Source of the DNA: CAVRQM01 sp963723455
Lineage (GTDB): Bacteria > Pseudomonadota > Alphaproteobacteria > Acetobacterales > Acetobacteraceae
Length of the DNA stretch: 64,000 nucleotides
Assembly (NCBI GenBank): GCA_963723455.1
Contig: CAVRQM010000001.1
Span: 310,001 to 374,000 of the forward strand
Direction: 5' to 3'
Within the stretch, counting starts at the first letter, position 1. Each line of letters opens with the position of its first letter. Positions 19,976 to 28,359 of this stretch are shown in pieces. A program made the position numbers and the translations under genes. The notes under the pieces were generated by a model. The model made no database searches and was not told the origin of the DNA. It saw nothing but the letters and a program-made list of their open reading frames with translations.

Positions 19976-20305
19976 TCAGAAAATGCGTTCGGAGGGCTTC
20001 AGCATCACGATCAGGTCGTTCGGATCCGCCAGGTTCAGCATCGCCCGCGCCCGCTCATCCAGCGCGTCCTGGTCCAGATGGCTGTTGCGCAGGCCGGCCA
20101 CCCGTTTCTGCCATGCCGCGAGGTCGGCCTCGGCCACGCCCTGCTCGGCTTGGGCCGCGCGCAGATCGCCCTGACGCAGCACATAGGCGCGCAGCCCGTG
20201 CTCGCCGCGGCTGGCGCTGTACAGGAAGTATCCGGTGAGCATGACGAAAATCAGCGGCGCGACCGCCGCCCGTGCCCGCCGTCGCAGCGAACGTCCGATC
20301 ACCAT
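19976..20305 (-). CDS. ftsB: Septum formation initiator FtsB/DivIC
   Basis: A 109-aa bitopic membrane protein: short basic N-terminus (GRSLRRRARAAV), one transmembrane helix (APLIFVMLTGYFLYSAS, about 17-33), a coiled coil (QGDLRAAQAEQGVAEADLAA) and the C-terminal LDERARAMLNLADPNDLIVM, typical of alphaproteobacterial FtsB. It bridges FtsL and FtsQ in the divisome. The position between eno and pdhA on one strand is the standard alphaproteobacterial order, which supports the assignment over other small coiled-coil proteins. Confidence 0.88.
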   Translation of the reverse strand: MVIGRSLRRRARAAVAPLIFVMLTGYFLYSASRGEHGLRAYVLRQGDLRAAQAEQGVAEADLAAWQKRVAGLRNSHLDQDALDERARAMLNLADPNDLIVMLKPSERIF

Positions 20306-20479
20306 TCCGCCCTATCCGAAACGCCCCAACTCGCGATGCGCTGCCGTGCCCGCGGCGGAGTGTGCCCCGGCCCGGCCGCCACCGCATCGCCAAAATGCCG
20401 CCCGCGCGTCGCCACGGTCGCATCGTTGGATGCTGTGGCCGGCTGACATCACCCAGGCCGCACACCAGGAGCGACTCGC

Positions 20480-20729
20480 ATGCACACGCAGTTTCGTCGC
20501 GGCATCATCGCCGCAATCGGAGTGGCGGCCATCATCGCCGCCGCCGCCCCGGCCCGCGCCGACTGGCACGACCACGACGACGGCGGGCGCTGGCATCGGT
20601 GGCATCACTGGCATGGGCCGTGGGCGTACGTGCCTCCGCCCCCGCCGCGCGTGTCCTACGCGCCACCGCCGGCGTACTGCGCCGCCGCCGCCGCCGCCGC
20701 CGCCGGTCTATTACGGGTACGGCTACTAA
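20480..20729 (+). CDS. Small secreted His- and Pro-rich protein (probable frameshift at a GCC repeat)
   Basis: ATG 20480 with GGAGCGA upstream encodes a signal peptide (MHTQFRRGIIAAIGVAAIIA, cleavage after ARA near 28) and a His/Trp-rich segment (WHDHDDGGRWHRWHHWHG) followed by proline runs. At the tract of about seven GCC/CCG triplets (20682-20703) the frame shifts: the +1 frame gives PPPPPPPPVYYGYGY and a stop at 20729, a far more sensible ending than reading on. Corrected length about 82 aa. His-rich exported peptides may bind metals, which is speculation. It converges with eno and overlaps its stop by 4 bp. Confidence 0.6.
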
Positions 20730-22012
20730 GGGAGGCGACGCCCAAGGACGCTCCGCCCGGCATAGCGCGCCGCCGGGCCGAGCGCCTGTTCGATGCGGAT
20801 CAGCTGGTTGTACTTCGCAGTGCGGTCGCTGCGCGCCAGGCTGCCGGTCTTGATCTGGCCGCAATTGGTGGCCACCGCCAGGTCGGCGATCGTCGCGTCC
20901 TCGGTTTCACCCGAGCGATGGCTCATTACGGCGCGGAAGCCCGCCCGATGCGCCATCTCCACCGCCTCAAGCGTCTCGGACAGGGTGCCGATCTGGTTCA
21001 CCTTGACCAGGATCGCGTTCGCGGAGCGCTCGGCAATGCCGCGCCGCAGCCGCTCCGGGTTGGTCACGAACAGGTCGTCGCCGACGAGTTGCAGCCGCGC
21101 CCCCAGCCGCTCCGTCAGCAGCCGCCAGCCCTCCCAGTCGTCCTCGGCGCAGCCATCCTCGATCGAGGCGATCGGATAGCGCGCGGCGAGCTCGGCCAGG
21201 TAGTCGACCATTCCGGCGCTATCCAGCGTGCGCCCCTCGCCGGTCATGTGGTACTGGCCGTCCGCGAAGAACTCGGTCGAGGCGCAGTCGAGCGCGAACG
21301 TCACGTCCTCGCCCGGCCTGTAGCCGGCCGCCTCGCAAGACCTGGCGATGAAGCCGAGCGCGTCGTCGGCCGATTTCAGCCCGGGCGCGAAGCCGCCCTC
21401 GTCGCCGACATTGGTGTTGTGCCCGGCCGCCGACAGCGCCTTTTTCAGCGCAGCAAAGATCTCCGCGCCGATCCGCACCGCATCGGCGATGCTGGCCGCG
21501 CCGACCGGCTGCACCATGAACTCCTGGATGTCGATCGGATTGTCCGCGTGCTTGCCGCCATTGACGATGTTCATCATCGGCACCGGCAGGGTGCGCGCGA
21601 AGGCGCCCCCGACATAGCGGTACAGCGGCACCCCCTGGTCCGCCGCCGCCGCCTTGGCGACCGCCAGCGAGACCGCGAGGATGGCGTTGGCGCCGAGCCG
21701 GGCCTTGTTCGGCGTGCCGTCCAGATCGATCATCAGATCGTCGATGCGCACTTGTTCGGATGCGTCGATGCCGCCGATCGCGTCGAGGATCTCGCCCTCG
21801 GCATGGGCGATCGCCTGGCGCACCCCCTTGCCGCCATAGCGGGCGGCATCGCCGTCGCGCAGCTCCACCGCCTCGTGCGCGCCGGTCGAGGCGCCGGACG
21901 GCACCGCGGCGCGGCCCTCGGCGCCGAAGTCCAGCACCACGTCCACCTCGATGGTGGGATTGCCGCGGCTGTCGAGGATCTCGCGCGCGACGATGTCGGC
22001 GATGGCGCTCAT
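20726..22012 (-). CDS. eno: Enolase
   Basis: Converts 2-phosphoglycerate to phosphoenolpyruvate in glycolysis and associates with the RNA degradosome in some bacteria. The 428-aa protein is full length: ILDSRGNPTIEVDV (10-23), GASTGAHEAVELRDGD, FMVQPVGA, SIEDGCAEDDWEGW (metal-ligand region), and the enolase signature VKVNQIGTLSETLEA with SHRSGETEDATIADLAV and the substrate-loop IKTGSLARSDRTAKYNQL. It lies upstream of ftsB and pdhA on the same strand, so glycolytic PEP formation and pyruvate oxidation genes are clustered. Confidence 0.97.
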   Translation of the reverse strand: MSAIADIVAREILDSRGNPTIEVDVVLDFGAEGRAAVPSGASTGAHEAVELRDGDAARYGGKGVRQAIAHAEGEILDAIGGIDASEQVRIDDLMIDLDGTPNKARLGANAILAVSLAVAKAAAADQGVPLYRYVGGAFARTLPVPMMNIVNGGKHADNPIDIQEFMVQPVGAASIADAVRIGAEIFAALKKALSAAGHNTNVGDEGGFAPGLKSADDALGFIARSCEAAGYRPGEDVTFALDCASTEFFADGQYHMTGEGRTLDSAGMVDYLAELAARYPIASIEDGCAEDDWEGWRLLTERLGARLQLVGDDLFVTNPERLRRGIAERSANAILVKVNQIGTLSETLEAVEMAHRAGFRAVMSHRSGETEDATIADLAVATNCGQIKTGSLARSDRTAKYNQLIRIEQALGPAARYAGRSVLGRRLP

Positions 22013-22109
22013 GGCGGAGGTCTCCCGCTAGGTTTGGGTGGCGGGTGGTAGCACCCGCGCCGACGCCCCGACAAACCGAGGCCCCGCCAAACCGCCCGAA
22101 CAATGATGC

Positions 22110-23468
22110 TCAATGCAGCTTGACGCCCGGCTCCGGCCCCGGCCCCGCGTTGCGCCAGCCGAGCGTGCGCAGCATCACCGTGCCTCCGCCATGCAGCGCG
22201 GCCTGGTGCATCTTGTACAGCGACCGATACACCGTGCGCGCGAACATGCCCTCGATGAACAGGCTGCGGCCGACCAGAAAGCCCATCAGGTTGCCGACCG
22301 TGGTGTAGCGGCCGAGCGAGACCAGCGAGCCGAAGTCCCGATACACGAACGGCCTCAGCGCCTCGCCGGCCAAGCGGCGGCGGATCTGGCCGACCATGTG
22401 CGACGCCTGCTGGTGCGCCGCCTGGGCGCGCGGCGGCACCGGGCCGTCCGTCCCGGCGCACCGGCAATCGGCGCAGTCGCCAATGGCGAAGACGTCCGGG
22501 TCGCGCGTCGTCTGCAGCGTGGGCGTCACGACCAGCTGGTTGATGCGGTTGGTCTCCAGCCCGCCGATGCCGCGCAGCACATCGGGCGCCTTCACCCCGG
22601 CCGACCAGACCACCAGGTCCGAGGCGATGAACTCGCCGCTGGACAGCACCACACCGTCGGCGCGCACCTCGGCTACGCGCGCGCCGGTGCGCACCGACAC
22701 GCCGATCTTGTGCAGCAGCTCCAGCGTGCTGGCCGAGATACGTTCGGGAAGCGCCGGCAGGATGCGCGGGGCGGCTTCGATCAGCACGATCTGCACGTCG
22801 CGCTCGGGGTCGATGCGGTCCAGGCCGAACGCCACCACCGCGCGCACCGTGCGGTGCAGCTCGGCGGCCAGCTCGGTGCCGGTGGCCCCGGCGCCGATAA
22901 TGGCGACATGCAGCTGGCCGGGGCGCACCGGCTCGGTCTGCGCATTGGCGCGCAAGCAGGCATTGACCAGCCGGCGGTTGAAGCGGCTGGCCTGTTCCGG
23001 CGTCTCCAGCGGAACTGCGAACTGCGCCGCGCCCGGGGTGCCGAAATCGTTGGTCACGCTGCCGATCGCCACTACCAGCATGTCATAGCTCAGCGTGGTG
23101 TCCGGGGTGATCTGCCGCCCGTCCTCGTCATGCGTGGCCCCGAGACGAAGCTCATGGCGCGCCGGATCGATGCCGGTCAGCTCGCCAAAGCGATAGGTGA
23201 AATGGTGCCAGTAGGCTTGCGCGATATACGGCAGCTCGTGCTGCGAGCGGCGCAGGCTGCCGGCGGCGACCGAATGCAGCAGCGGCTTCCAAAGATGCGT
23301 GCGGGCGCGCTCGACCAGGGTGATGCGGGCCTGGCCGCGCTTGCCGAGCGTATCGCCGAGCCTCGTCACCAGCTCCAGGCCGGCGGCGCCGCCCCCCACC
23401 ACGACGATGTGCGGCGGCGTCTCGCGCGACTGGAGGGCTGAGGCCATATGTGCAACGCCACTGTCCAT
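22110..23468 (-). CDS. ndh: Type II NADH:quinone oxidoreductase (NDH-2)
   Basis: A non-proton-pumping flavoprotein passing electrons from NADH to quinone at the inner membrane. Two dinucleotide motifs are visible: IVVVGGGAAGLELVTRLGD (FAD) and HVAIIGAGATGTELAAEL (NADH). Conserved DVFAIGDCADC (FAD ribityl site) and QAAHQQASHM (quinone-site region) follow, then a C-terminal amphipathic part with FRDFGSLVSLGR-like sequence (YRDFGSLVSLGRYTTVGNL). About 452 aa from ATG 23468, which has a GGGCGG upstream; ATGs at 23498 and 23447 are alternatives. Confidence 0.9.
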   Translation of the reverse strand: MDSGVAHMASALQSRETPPHIVVVGGGAAGLELVTRLGDTLGKRGQARITLVERARTHLWKPLLHSVAAGSLRRSQHELPYIAQAYWHHFTYRFGELTGIDPARHELRLGATHDEDGRQITPDTTLSYDMLVVAIGSVTNDFGTPGAAQFAVPLETPEQASRFNRRLVNACLRANAQTEPVRPGQLHVAIIGAGATGTELAAELHRTVRAVVAFGLDRIDPERDVQIVLIEAAPRILPALPERISASTLELLHKIGVSVRTGARVAEVRADGVVLSSGEFIASDLVVWSAGVKAPDVLRGIGGLETNRINQLVVTPTLQTTRDPDVFAIGDCADCRCAGTDGPVPPRAQAAHQQASHMVGQIRRRLAGEALRPFVYRDFGSLVSLGRYTTVGNLMGFLVGRSLFIEGMFARTVYRSLYKMHQAALHGGGTVMLRTLGWRNAGPGPEPGVKLH

Positions 23469-23554
23469 CCGCCCGCCCTTCGGAACCGCGCCCCTCATTA
23501 CACGCTGGCGGCGACTGCCGAAACAATCCCGAACCGGCCAGCCGGGCGCGCCGG

Positions 23555-25054
23555 CTACGACCCCTCATGCGCCAGCACGTCGTTGATGCGGTGCCGCTCC
23601 ACCGGGATGCACGCCGCGCCGCGCCGCAACAGGCAGTAGCCGTCGGCGCACAGCACCGTCGCATAGGCATCCAGCCCAGGCGGCGGCGGCTCGGCGGCGA
23701 TCAGGTAATTCATGCCAGGCTGCGCCTCGGCCGCCGCCGCCTGGCTGCGGACCAGATAGATCGGCACCGGCCGGTTCAGGAAGGCATAGCCGCCGGTCTT
23801 GTTCCAGATGTCGGTTCCGAACAGGCCTAGCCCGCATAGGTCCGGCTCCCGCGCCGCCAGCCGCCAGACCGGCATCATGTGCTGGCTGATGCTGAACCAC
23901 AGCGGGCGCAGCCCGCTATCGGCCGTCGCCGCCGCCGTCACCGCCCAGAGGCCGGCGGCGGCGGCCAGCAGCAGGCCACCGCGCGGTCGCGCCGGTCTGA
24001 GCGCCCGCCCGAGCCAAATCACCGCGCGGGCCGAGCCAAGTCCGGCCACCATCAGCGCCGGCGGCAGGGCGGCGTAGATGAAGCTGATTTCCTTGTGCGC
24101 GATCAGACAATGCGACAGCACCACGACCAACGAGACCAGCGCCAGCAAGGGCGCCTCGGCGGCGCCCAGCAGGAACAGCACGCCGACCAGTCCGACCGCC
24201 GCCCCCCATAGCCGCACCAGTTCGGACACGTACCACCAGACCGGCTGCACGCCGTACGAGGCGGCCTTGCCCTGGACGACATTGACCACCGCGTTCATCC
24301 AGATGGACTGGAACGGCATGCCCCAGCTCGACCAATCCGAAGCGCCCTGCACGAGCAGCGGCAGGACGCCCCCGAGCACCAGCGGCAACCAGCTGCGCGG
24401 GGTGCGCATGGGCGCGCTCCAGAGGGCGACCAGCAGCAGCGCGGGGGCAAGCTGCTCGCGCACGCAGAACGCCAGCCCGAGCAGCGCGCCGATGCAGAAC
24501 CGGCGCCCCGCCCCGCCGGGCGCATCGCGCGGCCGCAGGCTGGCGAGGCCAGCCGCGATGGCCAGCAGGTTGCCGCCCTGCGCCTCGGTCAGCGTCTTGG
24601 GGGCGAAATAGACCAGCTCCGGCCACAGCGCGCAGGCCACGCCGCACAGCGTTGCCCCGACCAGCCCGGAATGCCGCCAGCCGAGCAGCACGGCGACCGC
24701 GACGACGCCGAGCGAGACCAGCGACAGCGCCGCCGCGATCAGTCCCAGATACCCCGCGGCGCCATGCAGGCCGACCCAGGCCGCCAGGCGCATCAGCCCG
24801 GCGACAAGACCCGGCAGCAGCCACGAGCGGGTGCCCTCGTGCCATTCCCAGGTCACGATGCCGGTGCCGGTCACCAGCCGGTGCGCCGGCTCCAGCGCCT
24901 GAAAGACCTCGTCCGGGCGATAGATGCTGGGCACCAGCCACGCCAGCCCGACCCGGACCGCGAGCGCCACCGTGAGCGTGAGCGCGAGGCAGACATAAAG
25001 CGGGCGCTGATCTGCCGAAGATCGCCCGACAGCGAAAAGCCCGCTCCGCGGCAC
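23555..25054 (-). CDS. GT22-like polytopic membrane mannosyltransferase
   Basis: A 499-aa protein with about ten hydrophobic helices. Loop 1 reads SIYRPDEVFQALEPAHRLV and VTWEWHEGTRSWLLPG, matching the Asp-Glu catalytic loop of GT22/Alg9-PIG-B type dolichyl-phosphate-mannose transferases, and HKEISFIYAALPPALM matches the later conserved HKE-F motif. A polyprenyl-phosphate sugar donor and a periplasmic active site are expected from the family. The acceptor is unknown. The final 100 residues form a soluble domain. It follows the beta-propeller gene by 13 bases, so the two may be functionally linked. Confidence 0.8.
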   Translation of the reverse strand: MPRSGLFAVGRSSADQRPLYVCLALTLTVALAVRVGLAWLVPSIYRPDEVFQALEPAHRLVTGTGIVTWEWHEGTRSWLLPGLVAGLMRLAAWVGLHGAAGYLGLIAAALSLVSLGVVAVAVLLGWRHSGLVGATLCGVACALWPELVYFAPKTLTEAQGGNLLAIAAGLASLRPRDAPGGAGRRFCIGALLGLAFCVREQLAPALLLVALWSAPMRTPRSWLPLVLGGVLPLLVQGASDWSSWGMPFQSIWMNAVVNVVQGKAASYGVQPVWWYVSELVRLWGAAVGLVGVLFLLGAAEAPLLALVSLVVVLSHCLIAHKEISFIYAALPPALMVAGLGSARAVIWLGRALRPARPRGGLLLAAAAGLWAVTAAATADSGLRPLWFSISQHMMPVWRLAAREPDLCGLGLFGTDIWNKTGGYAFLNRPVPIYLVRSQAAAAEAQPGMNYLIAAEPPPPGLDAYATVLCADGYCLLRRGAACIPVERHRINDVLAHEGS

Positions 25055-25067
25055 GCCGCCGCGCGCC

Positions 25068-26096
25068 TCAGGGCGGCGGCAGGCGGACCACGATCATGCG
25101 GAACGTGCCGCTTTTCGGGATCAGCCTCGGATACGGGCGCGTCCTGGTCGGCGGCTGCTCGCTCGCGATGTCGGCGGTGACGGTGAACAGCCGGCCGCCC
25201 GCCGCATCCAGCGCCATCGTGCGCGCGCCTTTCGGCATGGCGATCTGCGCCCGCACGCTGTAGCGGTCGGGCCCATCGACATGCACCAGCGTGATCGAGC
25301 CCCCGCCATTCGCCGCGATCGCCAGGTGTCGCCCGGCGTCGAACGCCAGCGAGTCGGTGCCCTCGCCGGTCGGCGCCGAGCCGACCACGCGCCCGTTCGC
25401 CGCGTCGAGCATCAGTATGCGGTCGTCGCGGCAGCCGATGAACAGGCGCCCCGACGCGGCATCCAGGGCGATCGGACTGGGACGCTCGCAGCCGGTCTGC
25501 CAGCGCGCGGTGACCCGCATCGCGGCGACATCGACACGGACGACATCACCGCGGTCGCGCAGCGTGATGAACATCGCGCCGTGGCCGTCCGGCACGCCGC
25601 CTTCCGCCTCGCCGCCGATCGCCAGTCGCCCGACGACGTGCAGGCTGTGCGCATCGACCGCCACGATCTCGTTGCCGAGCGGCAGGAAGGCGAGCACCCG
25701 CTTGGTCGCCGGATCGTAGGCCATCCCGTCCGGCTCGCCGTGCAGCGGCACGCCGCCCTGCGCGGCCAGGCTGCCCAGGGCATAGACGCCGAGCCGCCGC
25801 GCCCGCGCGTCGCTGGTGAACACCCGGTTCGCGTCGGGCACCACCAGCGCGCCGTGATCGCCGCTGCGCGCGCCGATGGTGGCGGCAAGCCGTCCGGTAT
25901 CGGCGCGCACCACCTGGACACCATCGAAGCGCCCGATGAACACCCGCCCGTTGCGCGCGTCATAGGTCACGTAATCCCAGGGGCCGTCGCCGGGCAGCGG
26001 AAAGGATTGCGCGGCGGGCGAAGCGGCGCGCGCGACCGGCGCCGCACAGATGGCGGCCAGCAGCAGCATGGCGATGCGCAATGCCGCGCCCCTCAT
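25068..26096 (-). CDS. Secreted YncE-like beta-propeller protein
   Basis: A 342-aa exported protein: signal peptide (MRGAALRIAMLLLAAICAAP, cleavage after ARA near 24) and repeating beta-propeller blades with the pattern GRVFIGRFDGVQVVRADTG, KRVLAFLPLGNEIVAVDA, GRLFIGCRDDRILMLDAANG, typical of YncE/cytochrome d1-like seven-bladed propellers. Two cysteines (CERP, GCRDD) could form a disulfide. No heme motif is present. Ligand and role are unknown. Its ATG overlaps the thiD stop (ATGA), implying coupling; the long upstream open frame is antisense-like and was not used. Confidence 0.85.
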   Translation of the reverse strand: MRGAALRIAMLLLAAICAAPVARAASPAAQSFPLPGDGPWDYVTYDARNGRVFIGRFDGVQVVRADTGRLAATIGARSGDHGALVVPDANRVFTSDARARRLGVYALGSLAAQGGVPLHGEPDGMAYDPATKRVLAFLPLGNEIVAVDAHSLHVVGRLAIGGEAEGGVPDGHGAMFITLRDRGDVVRVDVAAMRVTARWQTGCERPSPIALDAASGRLFIGCRDDRILMLDAANGRVVGSAPTGEGTDSLAFDAGRHLAIAANGGGSITLVHVDGPDRYSVRAQIAMPKGARTMALDAAGGRLFTVTADIASEQPPTRTRPYPRLIPKSGTFRMIVVRLPPP

Positions 26097-26942
26097 CCGG
26101 CCCTCGCCGCACGAACGAAGCTGGCTTCTTCCTCTCCCGCCGGAACGGTGCCGGCCCGAGGGTCGCCGATATGGTGTCCCAGCGGCCCATGCCCGCGTCC
26201 CAGGCCCGGTGCCGCCGCGATCGCCGCCCGAACATAGGCGCGCGCCCGCAGCACCGCGTCGCGCAGCGCCATTCCTTGCGCCAGCCCGACCGCGACCGCA
26301 CTCGCCAGCGTGCAGCCGGTGCCATGCGTGTGGCGCGAGTCGATGCGCGGCGCGGCGAACACCTCGACGCCGTCCGGCGTGGCCAGCAGGTCGAACACGG
26401 TGTCTCCGGCCAGATGCCCGCCCTTCAGCAGCACCGCAGCCGCGCCGGCATCCAGCAGCCGGCGTGCCGCATCGCGCATCGCCTCGATGTCGGCCAGGCG
26501 CATGCCGCACAGCATCTCGGTCTCCGGCAGGTTGGGCGTCAGCACCGCGGCGCGCGGCAGCAGCCTGAGTCGCAACGCGGATACCGCCGCCTCGGGCAGC
26601 AATCTGTCACCGGAGCTGGCGACCATCACCGGATCCACCACCACCGGCACGCCGACCGGCAGCGCATCGCACACCGCCTCGATCAAGGCCGCGTCGCCAA
26701 GCATGCCGGTCTTCACCACGTCGGCGCCGATATCGGCCAGCACGACCCGCATCTGCAGGGCGACGAAGCCGGGGGGCGCCGGCATGACGCCGGCCACGCC
26801 GCGCGTGTTCTGCGCGGTCAAGGCGGTGACCGCCGTGCTGGCATAGCCGCCCAGCGCCATCACCGTCTTGAGATCGGCCTGGATGCCAGCGCCGCCGCCC
26901 GAAATCGAATCCGGCGACCACCAGGACCCGGCCGCCCTGCAT
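26093..26942 (-). CDS. thiD: Hydroxymethylpyrimidine/phosphomethylpyrimidine kinase (one frameshift)
   Basis: ThiD phosphorylates HMP and HMP-P for thiamine synthesis. ATG 26942 overlaps the glmM stop. The N-terminus MQGGRVLVVAG runs into a one-base shift near 26903; removing one base from cccgaaatcg restores DSGGGAGIQADLKTVMALGG. Then follow VVDPVMVASSGDRLL, LLKGGHLAGD and the anion-hole signature THGTGCTLASAVAVGLAQG. The normal family end is near GHGPLGHHIG; the extra 23 residues (DPRAGTVPAGEEEASF and on) look like a read-through palindromic element also seen in folP. Corrected length 282 aa. Confidence 0.9.
26096..26166 (-). repeat. Degenerate copy of a palindromic element forming the thiD C-terminus
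   Basis: Bases 26096-26166 align with the folP copy at about 29233-29312 (shared blocks ccggccctc at the left, cctctcccg near 26131, and gagggt at the right end), although the copy is diverged. It is read in the same phase as in folP: DPRAGTVPAGEEEASF here versus NPHPGPLPTGEGEGRLL there, both ending near RAG. The extension lies beyond the conserved ThiD domain, so it probably does no harm. Homology is by eye only. Confidence 0.45.
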
Positions 26943-28312
26943 CAGCCGATGCCCGCCAATTCGGTCACCTCGACAATGGCCTCGCAGACCTGCTCCACGA
27001 CCCGGTAGACGTGCTCGGTGTTCTCGCCCTCGGCCATGACTCGGATCACCGGCTCGGTGCCGCTCGCGCGGATCAGCAGCCGCCCGCCGCCGGCCAGCGC
27101 CGCCTCGGCCTCGGCGATCGCCTGCTGCACGCGCAGCGTGAGCAGAGGCGACGGGCCGGAGAAACGCACGCTGCGCAGACGCTGCGGCAGCGGTTCGAAC
27201 ACCCGCAGCATCTCGCTGGCCGGCCGCCCGTCCTGCACCAGCACCGCCAGCACCTGCAATGCGGCCAGCAGCCCGTCGCCGGTGGTCGCGTAGTCGGACA
27301 GGATCATGTGCCCGGACTGCTCGCCGCCGACGTTGAAATTGCCCGCCCGCATCTTCTCGACCACGTAGCGGTCGCCGACGCGGGTGCGGTGCAGCGTCAG
27401 GCCGCGCCCCTCCAAATACCGCTCCAGCCCCAGATTCGACATCACCGTGGCGACCACGCCGCCGCCGGCCAGCCGTCCGGCCTCGCTCCATGAGCGCGCG
27501 ATCAGCGCCAGCACCTGATCGCCGTCGATCACCTGCCCGTCCTGGTCGCACAGGATCAGCCGGTCGGCGTCGCCATCCAGCGCCAGGCCAAGATGCGCCC
27601 CGTGCCGCCGCACCTCGGCCGACAGGAAAGCCGGGGAGGTCGAGCCGCAGCCGCGGTTGATGTTGAACCCGTCCGGCGACACGCCGACCGAAATCACCTC
27701 CGCCCCCAACTCCCACAGCACCGTCGGCGCGACGCGATAGGCCGCGCCATGCGCGCAATCGACAACGATGCGCAGGTCGTCCAGCCGCAGCCCGCGCGGA
27801 AAACTGGCCTTGGCCGCCTCGATATAGCGGCCGCCGGCATCCTCCAGCCGCGCCGCCCGGCCAAGCTTCTCCGGTGGCGCGAGACGCTCGGACACGCCGT
27901 TGGCCATCAGCGCCTCGATCTCGGCTTCGGTCGCGTCGGACAGCTTGAACCCGTCCGGCCCGAACAGCTTGATCCCGTTATCCTCGAACGGGTTGTGGCT
28001 GGCCGACAGCATCACGCCCAGATCGCAGCGCATCGAGCGGGTCAGCATGGCGATGGCCGGCGTCGGCAGCGGCCCCACCAGGGTCACGTCCATGCCGGCG
28101 CCGATGAAGCCGGCGACCAGGGCCGGTTCCAGCATGTAGCCGGACAGTCGTGTGTCCTTGCCGATGACGACCTGATGGCGGTGCGGACCGCGGGTGAACA
28201 GCAGGCCGGCGGCCTGGCCCAGCCGCAGCGCGGTCTCGGCGGTCATCGGCTCAAGATTGGCGGTGCCGCGGATGCCGTCGGTGCCGAACAGGCGGCGGGG
28301 AGTGGCGTCCAT
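26942..28312 (-). CDS. glmM: Phosphoglucosamine mutase
   Basis: Interconverts glucosamine-6-P and glucosamine-1-P for UDP-GlcNAc, feeding peptidoglycan and the lpx genes at 42-46 kb. The 456-aa protein begins RLFGTDGIRGTANLEPMT, has the phosphoserine motif LSASHNPFEDNG (S105), the metal loop LDGDADRLILCDQ, the sugar-binding GGEQSGH and the phosphate-binding RASGTEPVIRVMAEG. The start at 28312 is set by homology with AGGGAT upstream. glmM downstream of folP and ftsH is a widespread bacterial order. Confidence 0.97.
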   Translation of the reverse strand: MDATPRRLFGTDGIRGTANLEPMTAETALRLGQAAGLLFTRGPHRHQVVIGKDTRLSGYMLEPALVAGFIGAGMDVTLVGPLPTPAIAMLTRSMRCDLGVMLSASHNPFEDNGIKLFGPDGFKLSDATEAEIEALMANGVSERLAPPEKLGRAARLEDAGGRYIEAAKASFPRGLRLDDLRIVVDCAHGAAYRVAPTVLWELGAEVISVGVSPDGFNINRGCGSTSPAFLSAEVRRHGAHLGLALDGDADRLILCDQDGQVIDGDQVLALIARSWSEAGRLAGGGVVATVMSNLGLERYLEGRGLTLHRTRVGDRYVVEKMRAGNFNVGGEQSGHMILSDYATTGDGLLAALQVLAVLVQDGRPASEMLRVFEPLPQRLRSVRFSGPSPLLTLRVQQAIAEAEAALAGGGRLLIRASGTEPVIRVMAEGENTEHVYRVVEQVCEAIVEVTELAGIG

Positions 28313-28359
28313 GAATGATCCCTGTCTGCGGGGGAATGGATGTGCAGGCGATTGGCCGC

